Source: Candidatus Sulfopaludibacter sp. SbA3 (GTDB lineage Bacteria > Acidobacteriota > Terriglobia > Bryobacterales > Bryobacteraceae). From it: a DNA stretch of 64,000 bases. Made by a program: the position numbers and the translations under genes. The notes beneath the pieces are model-generated. The model saw nothing but the letters and a program-made list of their open reading frames with translations. It was not told where the DNA came from and searched no databases. The stretch lies in NCBI GenBank assembly GCA_945893365.1, contig CAMDED010000002.1:83315-147314 (forward strand), read 5' to 3'. Positions 8,069 to 16,549 of the stretch are shown in pieces. Each line of letters begins with the position of its first letter. Position 1 is the stretch's first letter.

Positions 8069-9304
8069 TCACGCTCCGATCAGTTGCCGGATTTCCCGCA
8101 CGCCCACGTACGCGAAGAACCCGAGCGCGATCGCCAGCACGGCGTTGATCCCCACGCCGGCCCGGAATTCATTGCCCACCCACTCTCTGCGATTATTCAT
8201 AATCAGGAGCGTCAGCGCGAGCAACGGCAAGAGCATCGCGCCCGTCAGCCCGAAGGCGAGCTGCAGCGACTGCACAGGCCAGCGCAGGAAGAGCAGCGGC
8301 ACAGTGGCGATGAAACAGAGATAACCTCGATACGGACGCGAGAGGCTCGGATCCACGCCGCGCTGGCCGATACCGCGTCCCTCGCGCAACCACAGAATAT
8401 CGGTGAACAGATAGGGTAAGCTCTGCCAAACGCCGAGCATTGCTGAAAACACCGCTGCCCAGAAGCCGATGAGGAAGATCCATTTGCCGGCCGGTCCGAT
8501 GGAAACCGTCAGTTGATCGGCGAGCAGAAGAGCCAGACCCGCCCCGCGGCCCGTCACGCGGACACGTGAACCGATGATCACGACCGCGATGCCGAACAGT
8601 CCGATCACCGCATACGATAACACTAAGTCGAACCGGCAGGCCTGCAGGCCGTCCCGCCCGGTTCTACCCTCTTCGCGAATCCAATAGCCATAACTGATGA
8701 GAGCCATGGTCCCGCCGATGGCGCCGATCAGACTCAAGACCCATCCGGCGCTCCCCGGGGGCAGCGATGGCACAAGCCCGCGCCCAACCTCGCTCCAATC
8801 CGGCGCCAGCAGAAACGCAGTCAGGATCACCGTCGCGAACATGGCGCCTACGCACACGGCGAGCACCCGTTTGAGCAGCGCATACCCTCCGTGCCAGACC
8901 AACGCCAGTCCGGCCAACGAGTGGACGACACCCCAAACCAGACGCGACGAGTCGACGTCGCCGAGCGGGATCAGCGCCGCTCCCGCCACGCCGCAGGCGC
9001 TCGAAAGCATCCCGCCCGTCACGAGCGTAAACACCAGCAGGTAGGCTAGAAAGACCCACTGCGTCCATTTGCCGAGCCGAATTCCCCAACCCTCGACCAG
9101 GGTCGTGCCCGTGCCCATTTGCCAACGTGCAATGCCTTCGGTGAGGACCCATTTGAGCAGCACGCCCGCGGGGACGGCCCATAGCACCGCTGTTCCGGCG
9201 TGCGCCCCGGCAAGGCTTCCGGTGAGTATGTCGCCGGCTCCGACGCTCGTCGCGGTCAGCAGAATCGCGGGGCCTACAGTAGAGAGCTTAAGTGCCCGGA
9301 GCAT
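8069..9304 (-). CDS. Nramp-family-like divalent metal transporter
   Basis: 411 residues with about ten to eleven hydrophobic segments. The N-terminus (GPAILLTATSVGAGDILTG) aligns with the first Nramp helix, but the metal-coordinating DPGN of true Mn/Fe transporters is replaced by a VGAGD-type sequence, so substrate choice may differ. It is the first gene of the minus-strand operon with the two PHP hydrolases, which need divalent metals. A link to metal supply is plausible but unproven, since the hydrolases act outside the cytoplasm. ATG 9304 is chosen; the longer start at 9376 adds a non-family extension and overlaps the neighbouring promoter region. Confidence 0.75.
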   Translation of the reverse strand: MLRALKLSTVGPAILLTATSVGAGDILTGSLAGAHAGTAVLWAVPAGVLLKWVLTEGIARWQMGTGTTLVEGWGIRLGKWTQWVFLAYLLVFTLVTGGMLSSACGVAGAALIPLGDVDSSRLVWGVVHSLAGLALVWHGGYALLKRVLAVCVGAMFATVILTAFLLAPDWSEVGRGLVPSLPPGSAGWVLSLIGAIGGTMALISYGYWIREEGRTGRDGLQACRFDLVLSYAVIGLFGIAVVIIGSRVRVTGRGAGLALLLADQLTVSIGPAGKWIFLIGFWAAVFSAMLGVWQSLPYLFTDILWLREGRGIGQRGVDPSLSRPYRGYLCFIATVPLLFLRWPVQSLQLAFGLTGAMLLPLLALTLLIMNNRREWVGNEFRAGVGINAVLAIALGFFAYVGVREIRQLIGA

Positions 9305-9369
9305 GTGAACAGCCAACTTACCACAACCCGGCGTTCCGGACCCCAAGGAGTACGTTAGACTTGACCTCG

Positions 9370-9651
9370 ATGGCAACCGTCACTGAGATAGGCAGCCTGC
9401 TATCTCGCCGTCCCGAGATTCGCGGCGGCAGGCCGTGCATTGCCGGAACGGGCGTCTCGGTTCGCCGGGTCGCCCAGGGGCACAATATGGGTCTGATTCC
9501 GGAAGAAATCGCGCGGAAGTTTGGCCACTTGTCGTTGGCGCAGATTCATGCGGCCCTTGCCTACTACCATGCCAACCAGGCGGAAATCGACGCAGACCTG
9601 GAATCCGAGGCCCGGCGGACAGATGCCCTGGAAGAACAGAACAGGCGCTGA
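9370..9651 (+). CDS. DUF433 antitoxin-like protein
   Basis: 93 residues. The DUF433 core is clear: RRPEIRGGRPCIAGTGVSVRRVAQ, then GLIPEEIARKFGHLSLAQIHAALAYYHAN. These small winged-helix proteins usually act as antitoxins for DUF5615 PIN-like toxins. The start is ATG 9370; the longer upstream option is unsupported. The partner gene begins 9 nt downstream. Confidence 0.88.
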   Translation: MATVTEIGSLLSRRPEIRGGRPCIAGTGVSVRRVAQGHNMGLIPEEIARKFGHLSLAQIHAALAYYHANQAEIDADLESEARRTDALEEQNRR

Positions 9652-9660
9652 TCCTCGTCA

Positions 9661-10023
9661 GTGAGCCTGATCCAGATCTACGCCGACGAAGAGGCGATGG
9701 ACAGCGATCTTGTCGCGGCTCTCCGTTCCCGTGGCGTTGCGACGATCACGCCTTTGGACGCCGGTCTCGTCGAGAGATCCGACGACGAACAGCTGGAATT
9801 TGCCACAGACCACGGGTGCGTTCTCTACACGTTCAACGTCTCGGATTTCTATCGTCTTCACACGGAATGGGTCCTTGGCGGGCGAGAACATGCCGGCATG
9901 ATTCTAGCGCCGCAACAGCGGTTCTCGACCGGCGAGCAGTTACGGCGCATCTTGCGTCTTCGTGCAGCCACCACCAGCCTGTGTATGCGCAACCGGGTCG
10001 AGTTCCTCGGCAACTGGGGTTGA
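9661..10023 (+). CDS. DUF5615 (Mut7-C/PIN-like) toxin
   Basis: 120 residues. IQIYADEEAMDSDLVAALRSRG gives the first acidic cluster of the PIN-like fold. GCVLYTFNVSDFYRLHTEW carries the second conserved Asp, and GMILAPQQRFSTGEQLRRIL the third region. It is predicted to be an RNase toxin controlled by the DUF433 partner just upstream. The start codon is GTG. The gene appears complete. Confidence 0.85.
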   Translation: MSLIQIYADEEAMDSDLVAALRSRGVATITPLDAGLVERSDDEQLEFATDHGCVLYTFNVSDFYRLHTEWVLGGREHAGMILAPQQRFSTGEQLRRILRLRAATTSLCMRNRVEFLGNWG

Positions 10024-10050
10024 CCGCGGGCGCCCTCGTCAGCCCTGAGC

Positions 10051-10824
10051 TCAGGGGCCGGTCTTCTCGTCGTACGACAAGACTTCGCGCTCCAGTGCCG
10101 TGTTATGGAGTTGTACCGGCGCGCTTTTCCGCGTCCGCAGGTTCAACATCTCAACGAACACCGAGAACGCCATCGCGAAGTAAATGTAGCCCTTCGGAAT
10201 ATGGCTGTCGAAGCTCTCCGCGATGAGGGTGACGCCGATCGGCAGCAGGAAACTCAAAGCGAGCATCTTCACCGTCGGATGCCGCTCCACAAAAGCGCTG
10301 ACCGCGCCCGAGGTGAACATCATGAACCCCACGGCGATCACGATGGCGGCGATCATCACGGACACCTCTTTCGCCATTCCCACCGCGGTGATCACCGAGT
10401 CGAGCGAGAAGACGATGTCGAGCAGCGCGATCTGCACAAGCACGCCGCCGAGCGTGGCCGTCGGGCGCGCGGCCCGCAGCGCTTCCGACTCGCCTTCCAG
10501 CCGCTCGTGAATTTCGCGAGTGCTCTTCCAGATGAGGAACAGGCCGCCGATACCGAGAATCAGGTCCCGCCCGGAGAATTCTTCGCCGAGCACCGAGAAC
10601 AGCGGGTCCGTCAGCCGCATGATCCAGGAAATCGCGAGCAGCAGCGCGATTCGCATCACCATCGCCAGCGCGAGGCCCACGGTTCGGGCCCGGCCCTGCT
10701 CTGCGGGTGGAAGCTTCCCGGCCAGGATGCTGATGAAAACGATGTTGTCGATGCCGAGAACGATCTCGAGCACCGTGAGCGTGAGCAGCGCTGCCCACGA
10801 CTCCGGACTCAGGAGCCAATCCAT
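10051..10824 (-). CDS. TerC family integral membrane protein
   Basis: 257 residues with about seven transmembrane helices. The TerC signature is present: LTVLEIVLGIDNIVFISIL near residue 17, and ALLDIVFSLDSVITAVGMA near 130, with acidic residues buried in the membrane. Family members are implicated in tellurite resistance and in Mn/Ca efflux during protein export; the ion here cannot be assigned. It lies 10 nt after the PLP-enzyme gene on the same strand and is probably co-transcribed with it. Confidence 0.9.
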   Translation of the reverse strand: MDWLLSPESWAALLTLTVLEIVLGIDNIVFISILAGKLPPAEQGRARTVGLALAMVMRIALLLAISWIMRLTDPLFSVLGEEFSGRDLILGIGGLFLIWKSTREIHERLEGESEALRAARPTATLGGVLVQIALLDIVFSLDSVITAVGMAKEVSVMIAAIVIAVGFMMFTSGAVSAFVERHPTVKMLALSFLLPIGVTLIAESFDSHIPKGYIYFAMAFSVFVEMLNLRTRKSAPVQLHNTALEREVLSYDEKTGP

Positions 10825-10834
10825 AGACTCGATG

Positions 10835-12064
10835 TCAACCCGCGGCGTTCAGAAATCGATCGATATCCGCCATCGTGTGATAAACCGAACACGACACGCG
10901 CATCTGATTCCACTGAATCTTCACGTCGATGTTGGCGCGATTCATTTTCTCCGCAAGCTTCTTCGTATCCTGCACGACGAACGAGGAAATGGGAGTCGGC
11001 GTGCCCTCGGGAGTCATGCCCGGGTAACCCAGCCGGGGCAATTCGCTGCGCAGTTTCTCAACCATCGGCTTGACGCGCGCCTGAATCCGGTCGACGCCCA
11101 GTTCATTGATGAAGCGCAGATTGTCCGCGTGCCCCGCCGCGACGACGTTCGCGATATTGCCCACCTCGAAATGCCCGCCCGCGCCCGTCCGCTGTTGCCA
11201 CGAACAGGGGCGGGGGCCCGGCGGATCGTGCGGGAACATGTGGTACCGGATGTTGCTGAATTGCCGGTCGCCATACTGGAAGCGCTTCGCCACTTTGCCC
11301 TGCAGATCCTCGCGCACGTAGAGGAACCCCAGCCCGCGGTCGCCCATCAGGAACTTGTAGCCCGAGCACGCGCAGAAGTCTATGCCCAGCGCCTTCACGT
11401 CGATCGGCACCGCACCCGCCGCCTGAATCACGTCGGTGTAAAGATAGCCGCCGTGCGCATGCACCAGGTCCGAAATCGCCTTGGCATCGGCGCGAACGCC
11501 ATTGAGGAAGGACACGAGCGAACACGCTACCAGACGCGTCTTCTTGTCGACCACCTTCTCGATGTCTTTGACGTCGATCCGCCAATCCTTCATCTTTACG
11601 ACGCGCAGATCGAGGCCCTGCTTCTCCATCGTGCGGTACATATAGATCGCCGACTCATAGTGAAACTCGTCGGTCACCACGTTCCATGGGCCGCCCGGCA
11701 CAATGCCTAGCGCGAGATTCGTGATGTTCTCGCCCATCAGCGTGCTCTGCACGAACGCGATCTCCGAGGGCTTGGCGTTGATCAGTTGCGCGAACCCGCG
11801 CCGCGCCTCATCCTGATGCCCTGAAGCGTGCCGGCCGCGGCCCTCGCCGGGCCCAAGCAGCTTAAACTCCAGATATTGGTGCATCGCCGCGACTGCGCTC
11901 TTTCGCATCGGATGCCAACCGGCCGGATTCATGAACAGTTGCTTCTCCGTCCACGGATACTCGGCTCGAATCTTACTCCAGTCCACTTCGGCGGTGGCGG
12001 CGGGGGCCGCGGGAGCGAGCGCCGATGCCGCCGCGGCGATGAACGATCTGCGGTTTGCCTGCAT
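10835..12064 (-). CDS. Tat-exported class V aminotransferase (cysteine desulfurase-like fold)
   Basis: 409 residues, fold-type I PLP enzyme. The N-terminus has a twin-arginine signal (NRRSFIAAAASALAPAAPA). The PLP lysine is in ACSGYKFLMGDRGLGFLYV. RLVACSLVSFLNGVRADAKAI and YTDVIQAAGAVPIDVK are typical of the isopenicillin-N-epimerase/desulfurase branch. A GTG start 9 nt earlier is possible. Export would require cofactor loading before Tat transport. Substrate unknown. It lies between the YdeI/OmdA gene (12 nt upstream) and terC. Confidence 0.8.
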   Translation of the reverse strand: MQANRRSFIAAAASALAPAAPAATAEVDWSKIRAEYPWTEKQLFMNPAGWHPMRKSAVAAMHQYLEFKLLGPGEGRGRHASGHQDEARRGFAQLINAKPSEIAFVQSTLMGENITNLALGIVPGGPWNVVTDEFHYESAIYMYRTMEKQGLDLRVVKMKDWRIDVKDIEKVVDKKTRLVACSLVSFLNGVRADAKAISDLVHAHGGYLYTDVIQAAGAVPIDVKALGIDFCACSGYKFLMGDRGLGFLYVREDLQGKVAKRFQYGDRQFSNIRYHMFPHDPPGPRPCSWQQRTGAGGHFEVGNIANVVAAGHADNLRFINELGVDRIQARVKPMVEKLRSELPRLGYPGMTPEGTPTPISSFVVQDTKKLAEKMNRANIDVKIQWNQMRVSCSVYHTMADIDRFLNAAG

Positions 12065-12085
12065 ACGCTTCACATCATACCTGAT

Positions 12086-12652
12086 TCACAGCAGCGGGAG
12101 TTTCTTGTTCTCCCTCAGCAATCGAATCGATTCCTGCAAGCGCTTCGCACGCGTTTCCTCTCGTTTCGCCATGGAAATCCAGACCACGTACCTGCGTTTG
12201 TAAGAAGGCGCCAGGCGAATGAAATTCTCCCAAGCCTGCTTCTCCTTGCGCAGACCCTCCTCGACGAACGCCGCATCGATCAGCGACTCCGGCTTCGGTT
12301 TGCGAGGCTGCGGCTCAGTCTTGGCGTAACTAACCTTCGTGAGACCGATCTCCGTCATCCTGCCTTCCTGAATCAGTTTCGCCACCCTTCGCTTGTTCAG
12401 CTCCGACCAATTTTGATTGTCCGTGCGCGGCGTAAACTTCCTCGCATAGCGATTTTCGTCGATGCGCTTGATGATGCTGTCGATCCAGCCGTGGCACAAC
12501 GCCTCTTCCACCGACTCTTCATATGACATGCAACTCTCGCCTGTCTGCTTCTTCGGAAATACGACCCACACCTCTCTCTCCGACGCATGATTCGCGGCGA
12601 GCCACGTTCTCCAACTTTCGCGATCCTTCGCGCGAAACGTCTTTAGACCCAT
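12086..12652 (-). CDS. YdeI/OmdA family protein (bacteriocin-protection-like)
   Basis: 188 residues. KTFRAKDRESWRTWLAANHASEREVWVVF, SYEESVEEALCHGWIDSI, and FTPRTDNQNWSELNKRRVAKL are the conserved blocks of the OmdA domain. Family members have been linked to protection against antimicrobial peptides; the molecular activity is not established. Soluble, with no signal peptide. First gene of a likely three-gene minus-strand unit with the exported PLP enzyme and terC. Confidence 0.85.
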   Translation of the reverse strand: MGLKTFRAKDRESWRTWLAANHASEREVWVVFPKKQTGESCMSYEESVEEALCHGWIDSIIKRIDENRYARKFTPRTDNQNWSELNKRRVAKLIQEGRMTEIGLTKVSYAKTEPQPRKPKPESLIDAAFVEEGLRKEKQAWENFIRLAPSYKRRYVVWISMAKREETRAKRLQESIRLLRENKKLPLL

Positions 12653-12654
12653 AT

Positions 12655-12683
12655 TTAGACCCAGAGACCCAATCCGCTACAAT
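12655..12683 (+). promoter_or_regulatory. Candidate sigma70-type promoter
   Basis: TTAGAC (12655-12660), a 17-nt spacer, and TACAAT (12678-12683), followed by an AAGGAGAA ribosome-binding site at 12692-12699 and the ATG at 12706. It lies in the 53-nt gap between divergent genes. The -10 is good and the -35 weak. Confidence 0.45.
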
Positions 12684-12705
12684 TCTAGTTCAAGGAGAAA
12701 CCACG

Positions 12706-13926
12706 ATGCGAAGCTGGATGAAAAGTGCGCTGGGTAAACTGACGCGGCGGCAGTTGTTCCAGGCCGGGGCGGCGGCGGGGATGGCGAGTCAATTACAAGC
12801 GCGGCAGAGGACGCTTTACGAGGACAGCATCTATCAGCGTCTGCTCGGCGTCAAACCCATCCTCACGTGCCGCGGCCATACGACAGCCTTCGGCGGGTCG
12901 CTGATGCCCGAGCCCGTGCTGCGCGCCATGCAGGAGGCGAACGACGTCTTCGTCGACATGCAGGAATTGCAGGCGGCGTGCGGGAAGAGGATCGCGGCCA
13001 TCATGAAGACCGAATCGGCCATGGTCAGCGCGGGCTCCTTTTCCGCGATGCTCCTCGGTTGCGCCGCGTGCCTCACCGGCAAGGACGGAGCGAGGATTGT
13101 AGCGCTCCCGCACCCAACCTGGCCCAAACGCGAAGTTCTCATCCAAAAAGCTCACCGCATCCTCTATGACCGCGCCTATCGAGCCGCCGGCGCTACCGTC
13201 CGCGAGTTCGAAACGAAGGCACAGCTTGAGCGCGCGATTGGGGAAAACACGGCGATGCTCGCCGCACTTGCCAGTACGGAGCAGAGTCCCAACCCCGCTG
13301 TCATGACGGTTCAGGACTACATCGACCTCGGCAAGAAGCATAACGTGCCGGTGCTGGTCGACGCCGCTTCCGAGCTCCCCCCGGCTTCGAATCTCAACCG
13401 CTGGACCGGAGCCGATCTCGTCGTCTTCAGCGGCGGGAAGGGCATCCTCGGACCGCAGTCCTCCGGCATTCTCGCCGGGCGCAAGGACCTCATCGATGCG
13501 GCAGTGCTCAACGGGTCGCCGAATGCCAACATCGGCCGCGGCATGAAGGTGGGCAAGGAGGAGATGGTGGGCCTTGTCGTCGCGCTCGAGCTCTACGCGG
13601 CGCGCGACCACGTAACCATTCAGGAGAGCTGGAACAAGAAGGCCCAATACATGGCCGCTCAGCTCCAGGGCATCCGCGGCTTCAAGGCTGCCTATCGGCT
13701 CAACAAGCAGGACTTTGGCGAAGTTCGCATCGATTGGGATCGCGCCGTCATTCCTCTCACCGGAAAGGAAGCCGCGCGCAAGCTCTTCCAGGGTGAACCG
13801 CGCATGATGTACTACGACGACGACGAAGGCGGCATCCTGCAGACGCGCTCCATGAAAGACGGCGATGAAATATTGGCCGCGCGGCGTCTCCGCGAGTTCT
13901 TTACCACCGAGGGCCGCAAGGCTTGA
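12706..13926 (+). CDS. Tat-exported SelA/DgaE-like PLP-dependent protein
   Basis: 406 residues. A twin-arginine signal (LTRRQLFQAGAAAGMASQLQA) precedes a fold-type I PLP domain of the SelA-like group, which includes D-glucosaminate-6-phosphate ammonia-lyase. Visible motifs are YQRLLGVKPILTCRGHTTAFGGSLM, VLVDAASELPP, and the PLP lysine in LVVFSGGKGILGPQSSGIL. The start at 12706 is fixed by the ribosome-binding site and the signal sequence. It is divergent from the YdeI/OmdA gene. Together with the enzyme at 10835 this makes two exported PLP proteins within 3 kb, which is unusual. The reaction is unknown. Confidence 0.8.
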   Translation: MRSWMKSALGKLTRRQLFQAGAAAGMASQLQARQRTLYEDSIYQRLLGVKPILTCRGHTTAFGGSLMPEPVLRAMQEANDVFVDMQELQAACGKRIAAIMKTESAMVSAGSFSAMLLGCAACLTGKDGARIVALPHPTWPKREVLIQKAHRILYDRAYRAAGATVREFETKAQLERAIGENTAMLAALASTEQSPNPAVMTVQDYIDLGKKHNVPVLVDAASELPPASNLNRWTGADLVVFSGGKGILGPQSSGILAGRKDLIDAAVLNGSPNANIGRGMKVGKEEMVGLVVALELYAARDHVTIQESWNKKAQYMAAQLQGIRGFKAAYRLNKQDFGEVRIDWDRAVIPLTGKEAARKLFQGEPRMMYYDDDEGGILQTRSMKDGDEILAARRLREFFTTEGRKA

Positions 13927-13959
13927 GATTGAAACAGCAGTTGCAATTGGCAGCCGGTG

Positions 13960-14038
13960 GTGGGGCAGGCGATCGTCTTCTGTCGCCTGCCTGCTACCGC
14001 GCACTTAGCAGGCCACAAACGGCGATGGCCTGCCCCAC
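13960..14038. repeat. Intergenic inverted repeat (REP-like)
   Basis: GTGGGGCAGGC at 13960-13970 is exactly complementary to GCCTGCCCCAC at 14028-14038, with further partly paired GCCTGCC/GCAGGC blocks between. It lies in the 160-nt gap between two co-directed genes. Its arm sequence resembles the hairpin at 51741-51762. Confidence 0.6.
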
Positions 14039-14086
14039 TGCGGTTCCATCGGCAAATCTGGAACAGCTATTTCCCGACGAGCCCTA

Positions 14087-16549
14087 ATGAAGCTCGCCCT
14101 CCTCCTCCTCATCGCCGCCGTCAGCCTTCACGCGCAGAGCCAGCGCCGCGTCTTTTCCCGTATCATGACGGGCGAACCCTACACGCTCGAATGCTACCTG
14201 CCGCAGATCACCAACGGTCCGAACTTCCCTTCCTGGTCGCCGGACGGCAAGGAACTGGTCTTCGCCATGAAGGGCTCCATCTGGCGGATGAAGCCCGGTG
14301 AAACCACGGCGCACGAATTGACCACCGATCGCGGTTACGCGTCCATGCCGTCCTGGTCCCCGGACGGAAACTGGATCGCCTACACCTCGGACCTCGACGA
14401 GACGATTCATCTGAAACTGCTCAACCTGCGCGACGGGACCACGCGTCAGCTCACCACGGGGAACTCCATCAACGTGGAACCGGAGTGGTCGCCGGACGGC
14501 GCGAGGCTCGCTTATGTTTCGACGTATCCGAACGGCAACTACAACATCGTCGTGATGCCTTTCAACTCCGGCGTCCCCGGCGCGGCCGCGATGATCACGA
14601 ATGATTTCGAACTCAAGCCGCCCACGGTCTATTACGGCAAATGGGCGCTGCACATTCACCCCACCTGGACGCGGGATGGAAAGGATCTGATCCTCGTCTC
14701 CAATCGCGATAACAAACATGGATCGGGCGGCTTCTATCGCATGCGCGCCGAGCCGGGCGCGCCGCTTAAGCGATTCCACTACGAAGAAACCACCTGGAAA
14801 GCCCGCCCTACTCTCTCGCCCGACGGTGCGAAGCTCGTCTACAGTTCTTACCTCGGCGGCCAGTGGCAGCAGCTCTGGGCCATGCCCCCCAAAGGCGGCG
14901 ACGCCTTTCCGCTCACTTATGGCGACTTCGACCGCACCACTCCACGCTGGTCTCCGGATGGCGGCCGTATCGCTTTCATCTCAAATCAGACCGGTGAAAC
15001 GAGTCTCTGGCTGTGGCACTGGTTCGGCGGAAAAATGGAGCAGGTCAAAGTCGAAAAACTCGTATACGAGCGGCCGATGGGCAAGCTGCATGTGCGCGTG
15101 CTCGATGGCGCGACGGCGAAGCCTCTCCGAGCGCGCGTGTATCTGAACGCCGCCGACGACCGCGCCTACGCTCCCACGGAAAGCTGGTTTCGCGCCGACT
15201 GGCTGATGTTCGATCATATGGATCAAAGCGAATATCACTACTTCCATACCAGCGGCGATTTCGAAATCGACTTGCCGCCTGGAAAGGTCAAGCTCGCCGT
15301 GTCGCGCGGCTTCGAGTACACGCCGGTTGAGGTTGAGGCCAACGTCGCCCGAAATGCGCGCACGGATGTCACCGTCCGCCTCAAGCGCCTCGACAACTTC
15401 TCCGCGCGCGGCTGGTGGGATGGCGACAATCACTTCCACATGAACTATGCCGGCGTTTACTTCAACACGCCGCGCCGCCTGATGGAGCAGGCTGAGGCCG
15501 AGGATATCCACGTCCTGAACAATCTGATCTGCAACAAGGAGCAGCGCATCCCCGACGTCGCCCACTTCACGGGCAAGCCGGACCCGGTCTCGACGGCTAC
15601 CCGGCTTCTATTTCACAGCCAGGAATATCACCCGCCCTTCTGGGGCCACGCCACATTCCTGAATCTCAAGCAGCATCTGGTAATGCCGGACTACGTCGGC
15701 TACCAGAACACGGTGGTCGACAGCATTTATCCGTCGAACTCTACGGCGTTTCGCATCGCGCGCGATCAGGGCGGGCTCGCCGGCTACGCCCACGGCGCGG
15801 GACCGCACTTTCCCGTGGACCTCGCGACGGACAATGTCGACTTCGTCGAGGTCAACGCCATCAGCGGCATGGAGCCGCTTTATCGCGCCTGGAATTGCGG
15901 CTATCGCGTGGTCGCATCCGCCGGCGAGGATGCATTCCCCAACTTCTACCGCAGCTACATCCTCGGTTCGAATCGCGTCTACGTCCGCTCCGGAGCCAAA
16001 CTCGACTACGACAAGTGGACCGCCGATTTCCGCGCGGGCCGCTCCTTCGTTACCTCGGGTCCGTTGGTTCTGCTGAAGGTCAACGGGCGCGAACCGGGCG
16101 ACGAAATTAAACTTCCCGCGGGCAGGCACGCCGTCAAAGTCAGCGTGGAAGTTGCGTCGATAAATCCGATCGAGACGATTGAGATCATGCACAACGGCAA
16201 GCCCGTTCACGCGCACAAGGGTAGCGGAAATCGCGAGACCGTTTCGCGCGAAATCGAGGTTTCGGGCAGCGGATGGATCTCGGCGCAGGTTCGCGCGAAG
16301 CCCGGCCGCGACCCCATTCGCCGCCCCTTCCCCTTCGCCGCCACAATGCCGGTCTGGATCACGGTGGACGGCAAGGCCGTGCGCTCGCGCGAGGATGCCG
16401 AATATTTCGCAAAGTCGATGGACCGGACGCTGGAGCGCGCCATGTCCAGCGGATCGTTCAACAACGAGCGGGAGCGCGGAGAAACGCGCAAACTTTATGA
16501 GGAGGCGAAAGCCAGGATGATGCAACGCGCAGCCGAGGCCGGACAATGA
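14087..16549 (+). CDS. Exported TolB-like beta-propeller fused to CehA/McbA-type PHP metallohydrolase (second copy)
   Basis: 820 residues. Signal peptide 1-16 (LLLLIAAVSLHA). Propeller blades run from about 45 to 315, each with a WSPDGKELVF-type turn. A carboxypeptidase-like beta-sandwich covers about 330-435. The PHP domain begins with GWWDGDNHFH (H449, H451), followed by FHSQEYH, GYAHGAGPH and SAGEDAFPNFY. It has the same domain order as the gene at 3073-5580, so the two are paralogues diverged in sequence. It overlaps the following propeller gene by 4 nt (ATGA). Predicted periplasmic or surface metal-dependent hydrolase; substrate unknown. Confidence 0.85.
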   Translation: MKLALLLLIAAVSLHAQSQRRVFSRIMTGEPYTLECYLPQITNGPNFPSWSPDGKELVFAMKGSIWRMKPGETTAHELTTDRGYASMPSWSPDGNWIAYTSDLDETIHLKLLNLRDGTTRQLTTGNSINVEPEWSPDGARLAYVSTYPNGNYNIVVMPFNSGVPGAAAMITNDFELKPPTVYYGKWALHIHPTWTRDGKDLILVSNRDNKHGSGGFYRMRAEPGAPLKRFHYEETTWKARPTLSPDGAKLVYSSYLGGQWQQLWAMPPKGGDAFPLTYGDFDRTTPRWSPDGGRIAFISNQTGETSLWLWHWFGGKMEQVKVEKLVYERPMGKLHVRVLDGATAKPLRARVYLNAADDRAYAPTESWFRADWLMFDHMDQSEYHYFHTSGDFEIDLPPGKVKLAVSRGFEYTPVEVEANVARNARTDVTVRLKRLDNFSARGWWDGDNHFHMNYAGVYFNTPRRLMEQAEAEDIHVLNNLICNKEQRIPDVAHFTGKPDPVSTATRLLFHSQEYHPPFWGHATFLNLKQHLVMPDYVGYQNTVVDSIYPSNSTAFRIARDQGGLAGYAHGAGPHFPVDLATDNVDFVEVNAISGMEPLYRAWNCGYRVVASAGEDAFPNFYRSYILGSNRVYVRSGAKLDYDKWTADFRAGRSFVTSGPLVLLKVNGREPGDEIKLPAGRHAVKVSVEVASINPIETIEIMHNGKPVHAHKGSGNRETVSREIEVSGSGWISAQVRAKPGRDPIRRPFPFAATMPVWITVDGKAVRSREDAEYFAKSMDRTLERAMSSGSFNNERERGETRKLYEEAKARMMQRAAEAGQ

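Noticed and set aside
12793..14004. Long antisense frame opposite the SelA-like gene, and similar long antisense frames elsewhere (15608-16546, 60418-61185, 61470-62522)
   Set aside because: They mirror the codon structure of high-GC genes and show no protein family motifs.
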